Assembly: GCA_004292705.1 (NCBI GenBank)
Contig: RDXA01000351.1
Location: 1-16,667 of the forward strand
Source: Sphingomonadales bacterium
GTDB taxonomy: Bacteria; Pseudomonadota; Alphaproteobacteria; Sphingomonadales; Sphingomonadaceae
Length of the DNA: 16,667 nucleotides
Direction: 5' to 3'
The first letter of the stretch is position 1. Every line of letters begins with the position of its first letter. The notes under the pieces are model-generated. The model ran no database searches, was not told the origin of the DNA, and saw only the letters and a program-made list of their open reading frames with translations. Below, one piece after another: positions 1 through 7,322 of the stretch. A program made the translations under genes and the position numbers.

Positions 1-50
1 CGCAGGCGGCGCGGGCCGAGCGCCGCGACGCAGCCGAAGCCGAAGACTGA
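1..50 (+). CDS. C-terminal tail of an unidentified protein (partial)
   Basis: Frame 3 of the plus strand is open from the window edge and ends at TGA 48-50. It reads as a charged Ala/Glu/Arg tail (QAARAERRDAAEAED). The composition and codon use fit the C-terminal end of a high-GC gene, and it converges on the oxygenase at 70-738. Only 15 residues are visible, so no family can be named, and chance openness cannot be excluded. Confidence 0.35.
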   Translation, partial: QAARAERRDAAEAED

Positions 51-69
51 GTTCGCGCGAGCCTCTTCC

Positions 70-738
70 CTACCGCCACGCGCGCGTGCGGTACCATTTG
101 GTGACAATGTATTTTGTGCCCCGCTGCACCGGCAAACCGGCATGCAGCGTTGCTGCGTTGGGGCGGCCATCGGGCAGGGCGTTGTTCCACAGCAGGAGCA
201 CGCCCGGCTTGGGCTCGATCTCCAGCCCGAGCATGGTGAAGGCGGTCGCGCCGCCTTGCTCGACATGGTTGAGATAGGCCATCGCCGTCCAGCTGCGCTG
301 TCCGCCGCGCAAGGCCTCCTGCGGCCAGTAACTTTCGGAGGTGTAGAACCAGTCGTTGTGCGGCTTGAACTGCTGGCCCGGCCCGTAACGCTGGCCCTGC
401 AGCGGCTCACCGATCGCCCCATCCACGCCAAGGATCGCATCGATCCGCTGCGAGATGTCTGCCACCAGCGACCCGTTCGGGTCGAGATCGCCCGAATAGG
501 AGGTGCGATAGCCGCTGGCATAATCGAGTTCGTGGAGCGCCGAAGGCCGCGCCACCGCGTCAATCATCCTGCACAGCGAGGCACATTCATCCGCCGACAG
601 AAACCCACCGATGGCGAACAGCTCAATGCGTTCATCCGGCACCCGGTGGATCGCCATGTCTTCCGCCAGCCGTGCGCGCACCCTCTCGCCAAGGCGAGCG
701 AGAGCAGCCTGATCAGGAACCGGGTCGGCGGTCGTCAT
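70..738 (-). CDS. 2-oxoglutarate/Fe(II)-dependent oxygenase, prolyl 4-hydroxylase-like
   Basis: The 222-aa product has the double-stranded beta-helix P4Hc domain in its C-terminal two thirds. The Fe(II) ligand triad is visible: H127 and D129 in KPHNDWF, and distal H199 in TLHAGL. K209 in GTKYIVTKW is placed to bind the 2-oxoglutarate carboxylate, as in prolyl hydroxylases. Family members hydroxylate a protein or small-molecule side chain using O2 and 2-oxoglutarate; the substrate here cannot be told. There is no signal peptide, so it is probably cytosolic. I chose the ATG at 738 (MTTADPV); an in-frame ATG at 792 would add 18 unlikely residues and run into the terminator hairpin. The gene stands alone, 20 bp from the tail of a convergent gene. 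Confidence 0.85.
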   Translation of the reverse strand: MTTADPVPDQAALARLGERVRARLAEDMAIHRVPDERIELFAIGGFLSADECASLCRMIDAVARPSALHELDYASGYRTSYSGDLDPNGSLVADISQRIDAILGVDGAIGEPLQGQRYGPGQQFKPHNDWFYTSESYWPQEALRGGQRSWTAMAYLNHVEQGGATAFTMLGLEIEPKPGVLLLWNNALPDGRPNAATLHAGLPVQRGTKYIVTKWYRTRAWR

Positions 739-794
739 CGGCCCCGAGCTAGCAAGCGCTGGCGGCTGGGCCAAGCATCCGCAACGCCCCACGC

Positions 795-830
795 AAAAGC
801 CCCGCCGGATTGCTCCGGCGGGGCTCTTTT
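795..830 (-). terminator. Intrinsic terminator behind the RcnB-domain gene
   Basis: A perfect 11-bp GC-rich stem (799-809 with 814-824, loop TTGC) is flanked by AAAA at 795-798 and TCTTTT at 825-830. On the minus strand the stem is followed by TTTT and lies about 20 bp past the stop of the gene ending at 846. The plus strand also has a T-rich tail, so it may work both ways, but no plus-strand gene ends here. Confidence 0.85.
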
Positions 831-845
831 GTGTCTGGTGGAGAC

Positions 846-1988
846 TTACCAGAAGAAGTTGTTGATCACGTCTACGACTTCGCCGGTGTAGATATCGACC
901 AGCAGCACATCGTCATAATACCTGACCCACTGGTAAGGCCCATAGGCGGGCGGTAGGTGATAGGCCCATGGATCATTGATGAAGAAGCGCGGCTGGAAGA
1001 ACAGGCTGTCGAGGAAGAAGCCGATGTCCACCCGGGCATAACGATGGCTGCGGAACGGCGCAAAGTAAGGGCCGGGCCGGAACAGGAACTGGTTGCCGCG
1101 CCGGAAATCGAACCAGTCATAGGTCCGGTTGCCGCGCCAGCCACGGTTCCAGCGGCTGAAGTCGCGGTTGTCCCAGCCGGGTCGGCCGTTCCAGCCCCAA
1201 CGCCAGTCATTCTGCCGCCAGTTGCGACGGTCATTGCGCAGGCTGTTACGACGCCCGTCGCGCCAATCATTGCCGCGACCATTACGCCAGTCACCCCGGC
1301 GGTCGCCTTGCCATCCGTCGCGGCGGCTATCCTGCCAGCCATTACGCTGCCCGTCCTGCCAGCCATTGCGCCGCCCGTCCTGCCAGTTCCCCCGGCGAAC
1401 GTCGACACGGTCTGCACGGCGATCTCCGCGCTGTTCGATCCGGTCAGCGCGGCGGTCTCCGCGTTGCTCTATCCGGTCGGCACGGCCATCCGTGCGGCGG
1501 TCGACCCGGGCGGCCGCGGCATTCCGGCCGCGCCAGTCGAGCTGGTTGGCCCGGGCATCGCCGCGCCGTTCGATGCGGTCAGCGCGCTGTTCGCTGCGGC
1601 GATCGATGCGATCGGCGCGCTGTTCGCTTCTGCGGTCGATCCGACCGCCGCGATTAGCGCCGCGCCGCTGGTTCTGCTGAGCAGCCTGAGCCAGGGCAAC
1701 GACATCACCGCCGAACCCGCGCGAGCCGGCACGGTCAGGCTGAGGCTGAGGCTGTGGCCGCGGCTGCGGCTGAAACTGCGGCGAAGGACGCGCCATCTCG
1801 GCCCGCGCCGGGCCGCGATTGAACCCGGCTTGCATTGCCGGGCGCTCCATTCGGGTCCGGGGCGGGTCCGATTCGTCGGGCTGAAAGTCGGGCGTCGCCT
1901 GTGCGGCGACAGGGGCGGCAGGAAGGGCGAGAGCGAGCGCCGCAGCCAGAGCTGCCAGCGATCCACCCCTCGCAAAGAGGTTCGTCAT
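846..1988 (-). CDS. Exported RcnB-domain protein with Arg-rich repeats
   Basis: The roughly 380-aa product starts with a clear Sec signal peptide (MTNLFARGG, then a long Ala/Leu stretch ending PVAAQA), so it is predicted to be periplasmic. Residues from about 75 to 300 are low-complexity and extremely rich in Arg, Asp, Gly and Trp, built of about 11-residue units (RADRIEQRGDR type) followed by about 8-residue units (NGWQDGRR type). The last 60 residues match the RcnB domain: YHLPPAYGPYQWVRYYDD, LLVDIYTGEVV and an aromatic end (NNFFW). RcnB of E. coli is a periplasmic factor in nickel/cobalt homeostasis; a metal role here is only an inference, since no efflux pump is adjacent. GGAGG at 1996-2000 is 7 nt before the ATG at 1988 and 4 nt before the one at 1991, so I chose 1988. 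Confidence 0.85.
   Translation of the reverse strand: MTNLFARGGSLAALAAALALALPAAPVAAQATPDFQPDESDPPRTRMERPAMQAGFNRGPARAEMARPSPQFQPQPRPQPQPQPDRAGSRGFGGDVVALAQAAQQNQRRGANRGGRIDRRSEQRADRIDRRSEQRADRIERRGDARANQLDWRGRNAAAARVDRRTDGRADRIEQRGDRRADRIEQRGDRRADRVDVRRGNWQDGRRNGWQDGQRNGWQDSRRDGWQGDRRGDWRNGRGNDWRDGRRNSLRNDRRNWRQNDWRWGWNGRPGWDNRDFSRWNRGWRGNRTYDWFDFRRGNQFLFRPGPYFAPFRSHRYARVDIGFFLDSLFFQPRFFINDPWAYHLPPAYGPYQWVRYYDDVLLVDIYTGEVVDVINNFFW
1236..1392 (-). repeat. 24-bp-period tandem repeat inside the RcnB-domain gene
   Basis: Degenerate direct repeats of 24 bp encode 8-residue units of the NGWQDGRR type. Two adjacent well-kept copies start at 1341 and 1365 on the plus strand. The periodicity keeps frame, so unit gain or loss would leave the protein readable. 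Boundaries are approximate because the copies decay at both ends. Confidence 0.6.
1396..1650 (-). repeat. 33-bp-period tandem repeat inside the RcnB-domain gene
   Basis: Direct repeats encode 11-residue units of the RADRI(E/D)(Q/R)RGDR type. Neighbouring copies at 1421 and 1454 are exactly 33 bp apart and differ at only a few positions. A stretch around 1500-1560 interrupts the array with a diverged unit. Edges are approximate. Confidence 0.6.
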
Positions 1989-2153
1989 CATAGTGCCTCC
2001 AGTAACGCCAGCCCACCGCAAGCAGTTTGTTGAGATGCTGGCGATTACGCCGCGCAGACTGTCGCAAGCATGAACCAATGCGTCGTTGTTCAGAAAGATT
2101 GCACTTTGAATGAACGCTTATTGCCATGCTTGACGCAAAGGGGTTTGCCGCCA

Positions 2154-2756
2154 ATGGCAACGCCAGCCATGTTTGACACGCTTGACGATTGCCTGACCGA
2201 TTGCCGTGACCGGCTGATCCGCGCCGCTCACGACCGTAAGGTGCCGATGCATACGCCTGTGATCGTTACCGGTGATGTTGATGCCCGCGTGATGGTGCTG
2301 CGGGCTTTCGACAGCGCCGCTTGGCGGTTGCGGCTGCATACCGATGGGCGTTCTTCCAAAGCAGAAATCATAGCGGCTGACCCGCGCGTCGCCATGCTGT
2401 TCTACGACAAGGGCGCCAAGGTACAGATCCGCGCGCGTGGTACCGGCGAGATCCTGCGCGGAGGTGCCGAGGTCGATGCCGCCTGGGCAGCAAGCACCAA
2501 TTTCGCGCGGCGCTGCTATCTTGGCGAGGGGCCGGGGACGGTGTCGGACACGCCGACCTCGGGCCTGCCGCCGGAATTCGAGGGGGTGGAGCCTGACGAC
2601 GCCCAGCTTGTCCCGGCGCGGGAAAACTTCGCGCTGCTGCGGATTACGCTGACAGAGCTAGACTGGCTTTACCTCGCGCATACTGGTCATGTTCGTGCGC
2701 AGTTTGTGCGCGCTGGCGATGGTATGAGATGGGAAGGGCGCTGGGTCTCCCCTTAG
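2154..2756 (+). CDS. Pyridoxamine 5'-phosphate oxidase-fold flavoprotein
   Basis: The 200-aa product resembles the FMN-binding split barrel of the PNPOx family: VMVLRAFDSA, then a WRLRLHTDGRSSKAEII strand-turn and a PRVAMLFYDKGAKVQIR strand, similar in layout to the FMN-contacting strands of PdxH. It lacks the recognisable C-terminal substrate region of true PdxH, so I name the fold and not the enzyme. Such proteins bind FMN, F420 or heme; the substrate is unknown. I chose ATG 2154 because AAAGGGG at 2137-2143 sits 10 nt upstream; an earlier ATG at 2070 adds 28 residues without family character. It is divergent from the RcnB-domain gene and convergent with ettA. Confidence 0.75.
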   Translation: MATPAMFDTLDDCLTDCRDRLIRAAHDRKVPMHTPVIVTGDVDARVMVLRAFDSAAWRLRLHTDGRSSKAEIIAADPRVAMLFYDKGAKVQIRARGTGEILRGGAEVDAAWAASTNFARRCYLGEGPGTVSDTPTSGLPPEFEGVEPDDAQLVPARENFALLRITLTELDWLYLAHTGHVRAQFVRAGDGMRWEGRWVSP

Positions 2757-2771
2757 GGGGCGAGCCAGCGC
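2738..2771. terminator. Hairpin between convergent genes
   Basis: GCGCTGG at 2738-2744 pairs with CCAGCGC at 2765-2771, and an inner CCCC/GGGG arm forms around the TAG stop of the upstream plus-strand gene. It lies between two convergent stops (2756 and 2778), where a shared terminator is expected. There is no T tract on either side, so it may instead be a weak or Rho-assisted end. Confidence 0.4.
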
Positions 2772-2777
2772 GCCTCC

Positions 2778-4451
2778 TCAGCGCGTCAGCTTCTTGTAAG
2801 CAAGCCGCGTCGGGCGGTCGGCCGCATCGCCAAGACGGCGGCGCTTGTCTTCCTCGTAGGCTTCGAAGTTGCCTTCGAACCATTCGACATGGCTGTTGCC
2901 TTCAAAGGCGAGGATGTGGGTGGCCAGACGGTCGAGGAAGAAGCGGTCGTGGCTGATGACCACGGCGCAGCCTGCGAAGTTCTCGATCGCGTCTTCCAAG
3001 GCGGCCAGCGTTTCGACGTCGAGATCGTTGGTCGGCTCGTCCAGCAGCAGCACGTTGCCGCCTGCCTTGAGCATCTTGGCCATGTGCACGCGGTTGCGCT
3101 CACCGCCCGACAGTTTGCCGACGTTCTTCTGCTGGTCCGCACCCTTGAAGTTGAACGCGCCCACGTAAGCGCGGGTCGACATGTCCTGCCCGTTGACCTT
3201 CATGTAATCGAGCCCGTCGGAGATTTCCTCCCAGACGTTCTTCTTGGGATCCAAGTGGTCGCGGCTCTGGTCGACAAAGCCTAGGCGCACGGTCGAACCG
3301 ATTTCGACCGTCCCGCTGTCGGGCGTTTCCTTGCCGGTGAGGATTTTGAACAAGGTCGATTTGCCCGCGCCGTTCGGCCCGATCACGCCGACGATCCCGC
3401 CCGGGGGGAGGATGAAGCTGAGGTCTTCGAAGAGCAGCTTGTCGCCGTAAGCCTTGGAAATGCCCTTGGCTTCGATCACCTTGCCGCCGAGGCGCTCGGG
3501 CACCTGAATGACGATCTGCGCCTTGCCGACCATGCGGCTGTCCTGGCTGTTCTGGAGTTCCTCGAACTTGCGGACACGCGCCTTGGACTTGGTCTGGCGT
3601 GCAGCCGGGGTCTGGCGGATCCACTCGAGTTCGCGCTGGAGCGCCTTCTGCTTGCCGGATTCCTCGCGGCTTTCCTGCTCGAGCCGCTTGGCCTTCTTCT
3701 CGAGATAGGTCGAGTAGTTGCCTTCGTAGGGGTAGTAGGAGCCGCGATCGAGTTCGAGAATCCATTCGACCACGTTGTCGAGGAAGTAGCGGTCGTGGGT
3801 GATCATCAGCACCGCGCCCGCGTAATCCTTGAGGTGGTTTTCGAGCCACTGGACCGACTCAGCGTCCAAGTGGTTGGTGGGCTCGTCCAGCAGCAGGATC
3901 GAGGGCTTCTGGATAAGGAGGCGGGTCAGCGCCACACGGCGCTTTTCGCCGCCTGACAGGTCCTTCACCGGCCAGTCGCCCGGCGGGCAGCGCAGGGCCT
4001 CCATCGCGACTTCGAGCTGGTTGTCGAGCGTCCAGCCATCGACCGCGTCGATCTTGTCCTGCAACTCGCCCATCTCAGCACCCAGCGTGTCGAAATCGGC
4101 GTCGGGTTCGCACATCAGCGCGCTCACTTCGTTGAAGCGGGCAACGAGGTCGGCGGTTTCCTTGGCGCCTTCACGCACGTTTTCGAGCACGGTCTTGGTG
4201 GGGTCGAGCTCGGGCTCCTGTTCAAGGTAACCGACAGTGATGTTCTCGCCCGGCCAGGCCTCGCCCGTGAAATCCTTGTCGATCCCGGCCATGATCTTGA
4301 TCAGGGTGGACTTGCCTGCCCCATTGGGGCCGACGATACCGATCTTGGCGCCCTGATAGAACTGGAGCGAAATGTTGCTGAGCACCGGCTTCTGGGCACC
4401 GGGGAAGGTCTTGGTCATGCCCTTCATGACATAGGCATATTGCGCGGCCAT
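2778..4451 (-). CDS. ettA: Energy-dependent translational throttle protein EttA (ABC-F)
   Basis: The 557-aa product has two ABC ATPase domains and no membrane segments, the hallmark of ABC-F proteins. Walker A GPNGAGKST occurs at about 41-49 and again at 348-356; signature LSGGEKRR at 165-172 and LSGGER at 437-442; Walker B LLLDEP at 186-191 and 458-463. The insertion at about 83-140 corresponds to the EttA arm that contacts the L1 stalk. The charged linker after domain 1 contains the RELEWIRQTPAARQTKSKAR segment typical of EttA. EttA binds the ribosomal E site and gates the first elongation step according to ATP/ADP level. The start is ATG 4451, preceded by AAAGGA; an in-frame ATG at 4715 would overlap the divergent peptidase gene and adds unrelated sequence. 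Length is normal for the family. Confidence 0.96.
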   Translation of the reverse strand: MAAQYAYVMKGMTKTFPGAQKPVLSNISLQFYQGAKIGIVGPNGAGKSTLIKIMAGIDKDFTGEAWPGENITVGYLEQEPELDPTKTVLENVREGAKETADLVARFNEVSALMCEPDADFDTLGAEMGELQDKIDAVDGWTLDNQLEVAMEALRCPPGDWPVKDLSGGEKRRVALTRLLIQKPSILLLDEPTNHLDAESVQWLENHLKDYAGAVLMITHDRYFLDNVVEWILELDRGSYYPYEGNYSTYLEKKAKRLEQESREESGKQKALQRELEWIRQTPAARQTKSKARVRKFEELQNSQDSRMVGKAQIVIQVPERLGGKVIEAKGISKAYGDKLLFEDLSFILPPGGIVGVIGPNGAGKSTLFKILTGKETPDSGTVEIGSTVRLGFVDQSRDHLDPKKNVWEEISDGLDYMKVNGQDMSTRAYVGAFNFKGADQQKNVGKLSGGERNRVHMAKMLKAGGNVLLLDEPTNDLDVETLAALEDAIENFAGCAVVISHDRFFLDRLATHILAFEGNSHVEWFEGNFEAYEEDKRRRLGDAADRPTRLAYKKLTR

Positions 4452-4569
4452 CGGGTGGTCCTTTGGGTCGAGTGATCTGGGGTCGATGTTTGCGTGCGCA
4501 GATAGGGAAGGGGAGGGACAAGGGCAAGCGGCTAGACTTGTGCCCGCCCGCCCGATAGCAGCTTGCTCC

Positions 4570-5985
4570 ATGAACCGCATGTCATCAGCGCTGGCCGCGC
4601 TCTCGTTCGCATTCCTGTCCACCGCCGCATCCGGCGAAACCCCCGCGCTCGAGAAAGCAGCAGGGGCCGCGCTGGAACGGGATACCCACGCCTGGGACTT
4701 CGTCGAAGGGATCACAACCGAGGTCGGCCCCCGTCAGGCTGGAACCGAGGCCGAAGCGCGCGGGCGGGCCTGGGCCATGCAATGGCTGGCGGCCAAAGGT
4801 TTCGTCAATGTCGCCGACGAGCCCTTCATGATGAACACCTGGGTGCCGGGGGACATCGCCCGCGCCCGCGTAACCGCACCCTTCGCGCAAGACCTGACCG
4901 TGCTGCCGCTTGGCAACTCCGCCGCGACCCCGGCGGGCGGGATCGAGGCCGAAGTGGTGTTTTTCCGGACCGTCGACGAACTGCGCGCTGCACCTGCCGG
5001 GAGCCTGACGGGCAAGATCGCCTATATCAGCCACCAGATGCGCCCGGCGCAGGATGGCTCGCATTATGGCTTTGCCGGCCCCGCGCGCTGGGTCGGGGCG
5101 GGGATCGCGGCGAGCAAGGGGGCGGTCGCGACAGTGATCAAGTCGATCGGCACCGATCACCACCGCAACCCCCACACCGGGGGCACCAGCTTCCCCGAGG
5201 GTGTCACCCCGATCCCCGCTGGTGCGTTGAGCTTGCCCGACGCCGAGAACCTCGAACGGATGTTCGCGCGCGCAGGCGGCAAACCGGTCACGCTCCGGCT
5301 CGACATGAACCCGCGCCAGATTGGTCAGACCCAAAGCGGAAATGTTGTGGGCGAGATCACCGGTACCAATCCCAACCTGCCCCCGGTGCTGCTCGCCTGC
5401 CATATCGACAGCTGGTGGAACGCACCCGGTGCGTTTGATGATGGCGCGGGCTGCGCGATCATCTCTGCCGCCGCGCTGCATGTGAAGCAGGCCGGCGTAC
5501 CCTTGCGCACCATTCGCGTGCTGCTGGCCGGGGCGGAGGAGACAGGGCTGTGGGGCAGCAAGGCCTACAGCGATGCGCATATCGACGAGGCGATTGCGGT
5601 CGGGATCGAAAGCGATTTCGGTGCAGACCGGGTGTGGCGATTCGATTCGAACTTCCGCGACAGCAATCCTGCCCTCCACAAGCGCATCGCAGCGGCTGTA
5701 GCCCGCTTCGGCGTGTCGAGCGGGTCGGAGGTCGCCACGGGCGGCGCAGACCTCAATATCGTGCGCGACCAGAAGGGCGCGCTGGTCGATCTCCAGCAAG
5801 ACGGCACCCGCTATTTCGATTTGCACCACACCCCGGACGATACCCTCGACAAGATCGACCCCGTGCAACTGAGGCAGAATGTTGCGGTATGGACGATGGT
5901 GGTCGGCATCCTTGCCAATGAGGCCAATTCGATCCTCACGGGCGGGCCGATCCCAGCAGCGCCGCCGATCATGCAGGGGCAGTAA
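4570..5985 (+). CDS. Secreted M28-family zinc metallopeptidase with PA-type insert
   Basis: The 471-aa product begins with a Sec signal peptide (MNRMSSALAALSFAFLSTAA, then SGE), so it is predicted to be exported. The co-catalytic zinc site of family M28 is complete: H278 and D280 (ACHIDSWW), bridging D290 (GAFDDGAG), catalytic E323-E324 (AGAEETGLWG), an acidic ligand at about 347-349 (ESDFGAD) and H419/H420 (DLHHTPDDTL). Residues about 100-210 look like a PA-type insertion, as in glutamate carboxypeptidase-like and plasma carboxypeptidase Q-like members. It should trim amino acids from peptides in the periplasm or outside the cell; specificity is not readable. ATG 4570 was chosen because it directly precedes the signal peptide; a more upstream ATG (4486) gives no signal. 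It diverges from ettA across 118 bp. Confidence 0.9.
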   Translation: MNRMSSALAALSFAFLSTAASGETPALEKAAGAALERDTHAWDFVEGITTEVGPRQAGTEAEARGRAWAMQWLAAKGFVNVADEPFMMNTWVPGDIARARVTAPFAQDLTVLPLGNSAATPAGGIEAEVVFFRTVDELRAAPAGSLTGKIAYISHQMRPAQDGSHYGFAGPARWVGAGIAASKGAVATVIKSIGTDHHRNPHTGGTSFPEGVTPIPAGALSLPDAENLERMFARAGGKPVTLRLDMNPRQIGQTQSGNVVGEITGTNPNLPPVLLACHIDSWWNAPGAFDDGAGCAIISAAALHVKQAGVPLRTIRVLLAGAEETGLWGSKAYSDAHIDEAIAVGIESDFGADRVWRFDSNFRDSNPALHKRIAAAVARFGVSSGSEVATGGADLNIVRDQKGALVDLQQDGTRYFDLHHTPDDTLDKIDPVQLRQNVAVWTMVVGILANEANSILTGGPIPAAPPIMQGQ

Positions 5986-6304
5986 AACGCCCCATCCGAC
6001 ACAATTCGGCCAGATGCCGGTTGGTTCGCCATCGGCCTTGCCAGCGCATGTCACGCGGTGGACAGGCACAAGAGGCAAAGGGTCGTGACGATCGAGTGTG
6101 CGGGCCCCACCCCGGCCTTGCTTTCTTTCCGGCCGAATGGTGCACGGCCTTCATGCCGGTAGTGATGACACTGGTGGGCTCAGTGACGCGGTGGTAGGAT
6201 CGTTTGGTAGTGACAATCGCCGCCAATGGGGCGGCGACTCTCGCCCGACCGGGCCGAAAGGCATATCTGGTTGAATGAACCAGCACCGGAGCACCAATCA
6301 GGAC
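5986..6304. other. Gene-free interval between the peptidase and the metal transporter
   Basis: I see no credible gene here. A 105-residue minus-strand open frame and a 24-codon plus-strand frame have no signal, domain or ribosome site. Two direct copies of GGTAGTGA occur at 6158-6165 and 6206-6213. An 8-bp perfect stem (TCGCCGCC 6217-6224 with GGCGGCGA 6230-6237) lacks a T tract. The interval probably holds the promoter and leader of the downstream transporter gene. Confidence 0.5.
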
Positions 6305-7009
6305 ATGTCAGCCCCAAGCGCCCATCCCGACGATCCGCACTACATGCATCGCACAGGCTGGCTTCGCGCGGCGGTGCTCGGTGCCAATGACGGGATCATC
6401 TCGGTTGCCTCCTTGATCATCGGTGTGGCGGCGGCAACGCCGGAGCACGGCGCCGTGATGGTCGCGGGGATCGCCGCGCTGATCGCGGGGGCGATGTCGA
6501 TGGCGGCGGGTGAATACATTTCGGTCTCCAGCCAGGCCGATTCCGAACAGGCGGATATCCGCCGCGAGCAGGAGGCACTTGCCGCCACCCCTGCTGACGA
6601 GGAGCTTGAGCTTGCCGCGATCTACCGCGACCGCGGGCTCAGCGCAGAAACCGCAGCAGCCGTCGCGCGCGAACTGACCGCACTTGATCCGCTCGCGGCA
6701 CATGTCCGGGACGAACTCGGCTTGTCGGAACACCTCGCTGCGCGACCTTTGCAGGCCGCCTTGGCATCGGGCGCGACCTTCAGTTCGGCGGCAGCGGTGC
6801 CACTGATTGCAGCGTGGCTTGCCCCGGCGGGGGCGATCATCCCGATTGTGGTGGTGGTCTCAATCTTTTCGCTGATGGTGCTCGGCGCGGCCGGAGCGAA
6901 GGCTGGCGCGGCCCCCATGATCCCGGCTATGCTGCGCGTGGTCGGCTGGGGTGTGTTTGCCATGGCAATGACGGCAGCGGTCGGGTGGATGTTCGGCGTC
7001 AGCGTATAG
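6305..7009 (+). CDS. VIT1/CCC1-family iron/manganese transporter
   Basis: The 234-aa product belongs to the vacuolar iron transporter family, inner-membrane proteins that move Fe2+ or Mn2+ out of the cytosol. The diagnostic first helix (WLRAAVLGANDGIISVASLI) is present, followed by GAMSMAAGEYISVSSQ at the end of helix 2. A charged acidic/helical cytosolic metal-binding stretch (about residues 75-145, with REQEAL and EELELAAIYRDRG) precedes three more hydrophobic helices. Five membrane segments in total fit the family. Start choice is uncertain: ATG 6275 adds ten residues and has AAAGG upstream; I chose 6305 because homologous N-termini are short before the DPHYMHRTGW motif. It converges on two tRNA genes. 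Confidence 0.88.
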   Translation: MSAPSAHPDDPHYMHRTGWLRAAVLGANDGIISVASLIIGVAAATPEHGAVMVAGIAALIAGAMSMAAGEYISVSSQADSEQADIRREQEALAATPADEELELAAIYRDRGLSAETAAAVARELTALDPLAAHVRDELGLSEHLAARPLQAALASGATFSSAAAVPLIAAWLAPAGAIIPIVVVVSIFSLMVLGAAGAKAGAAPMIPAMLRVVGWGVFAMAMTAAVGWMFGVSV

Positions 7010-7058
7010 GAAAGCGGGCCGGCCGTGCCCGACGCCTGCACTCAAATCACTGGGAAAG

Positions 7059-7135
<77 letters not shown>

Positions 7136-7169
7136 ACGCTTATCGTCCCGCCCTTCCGCGCCCGCTCGG

Positions 7170-7242
7170 TGGGCCCGGCAGGATTCGAACCCGCGACCTA
7201 GCCGTTATGAGCGGCCAGCTCTAACCGCTGAGCTACAGGCCC
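7170..7242 (-). tRNA. tRNA with CAT anticodon, probably tRNA-Ile2
   Basis: The cloverleaf has acceptor GGGCCTG/CGGGCCC, anticodon stem GGCCG/CGGCT with loop CTCATAA (anticodon CAT), and T arm GCGGG-TTCGAAT-CCTGC. C4-G69 and C5-G68 in the acceptor stem are known TilS (lysidine synthase) identity elements, and the 8-base D loop resembles E. coli tRNA-Ile2, so I prefer Ile2 over elongator Met. It lacks the C1-A72 mismatch of initiator tRNA. The genomic 3' end reads ACCG, so CCA is not encoded, unlike its neighbour. Confidence 0.9.
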
Positions 7243-7322
7243 TTGCGCGCAAGGCACCGGAAGGCAGGGCGACAATCAGCCCCTACTTCGCAGGTGGCGG
7301 TGAGACAAGCGCTAGCAGGCAG

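Noticed and set aside
1236..1650. Tandem repeats as a CRISPR array
   Set aside because: Repeats are contiguous, degenerate, multiples of three and lie in a coding frame; there are no spacers and no cas genes.
957..2033. Long plus-strand open frame (358 aa) opposite the RcnB-domain gene, plus a second at 1129-1680
   Set aside because: They mirror the GC-rich tandem repeats. The minus frame has a signal peptide, a ribosome site, an RcnB domain and a terminator; the plus frames have none.
2071..2092. TGAAC-N12-GTTCA inverted repeat between the RcnB-domain and flavoprotein genes
   Set aside because: Arms are only 5 bp, which is expected by chance in a region of this size, and there is no supporting second copy.
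4585..6078. 497-aa minus-strand open frame opposite the M28 peptidase
   Set aside because: The plus frame has a complete zinc site and signal peptide. The antisense frame is His/Arg/Gly-rich and has no domain; it is a typical high-GC shadow.
6217..6237. Hairpin TCGCCGCC/GGCGGCGA as a terminator of the peptidase gene
   Set aside because: It lies more than 230 bp past the stop and lacks a T tract.
5969..6286. 105-aa minus-strand open frame between the peptidase and transporter
   Set aside because: No ribosome site or recognisable domain, and it begins inside the transporter leader region. Treated as non-coding.
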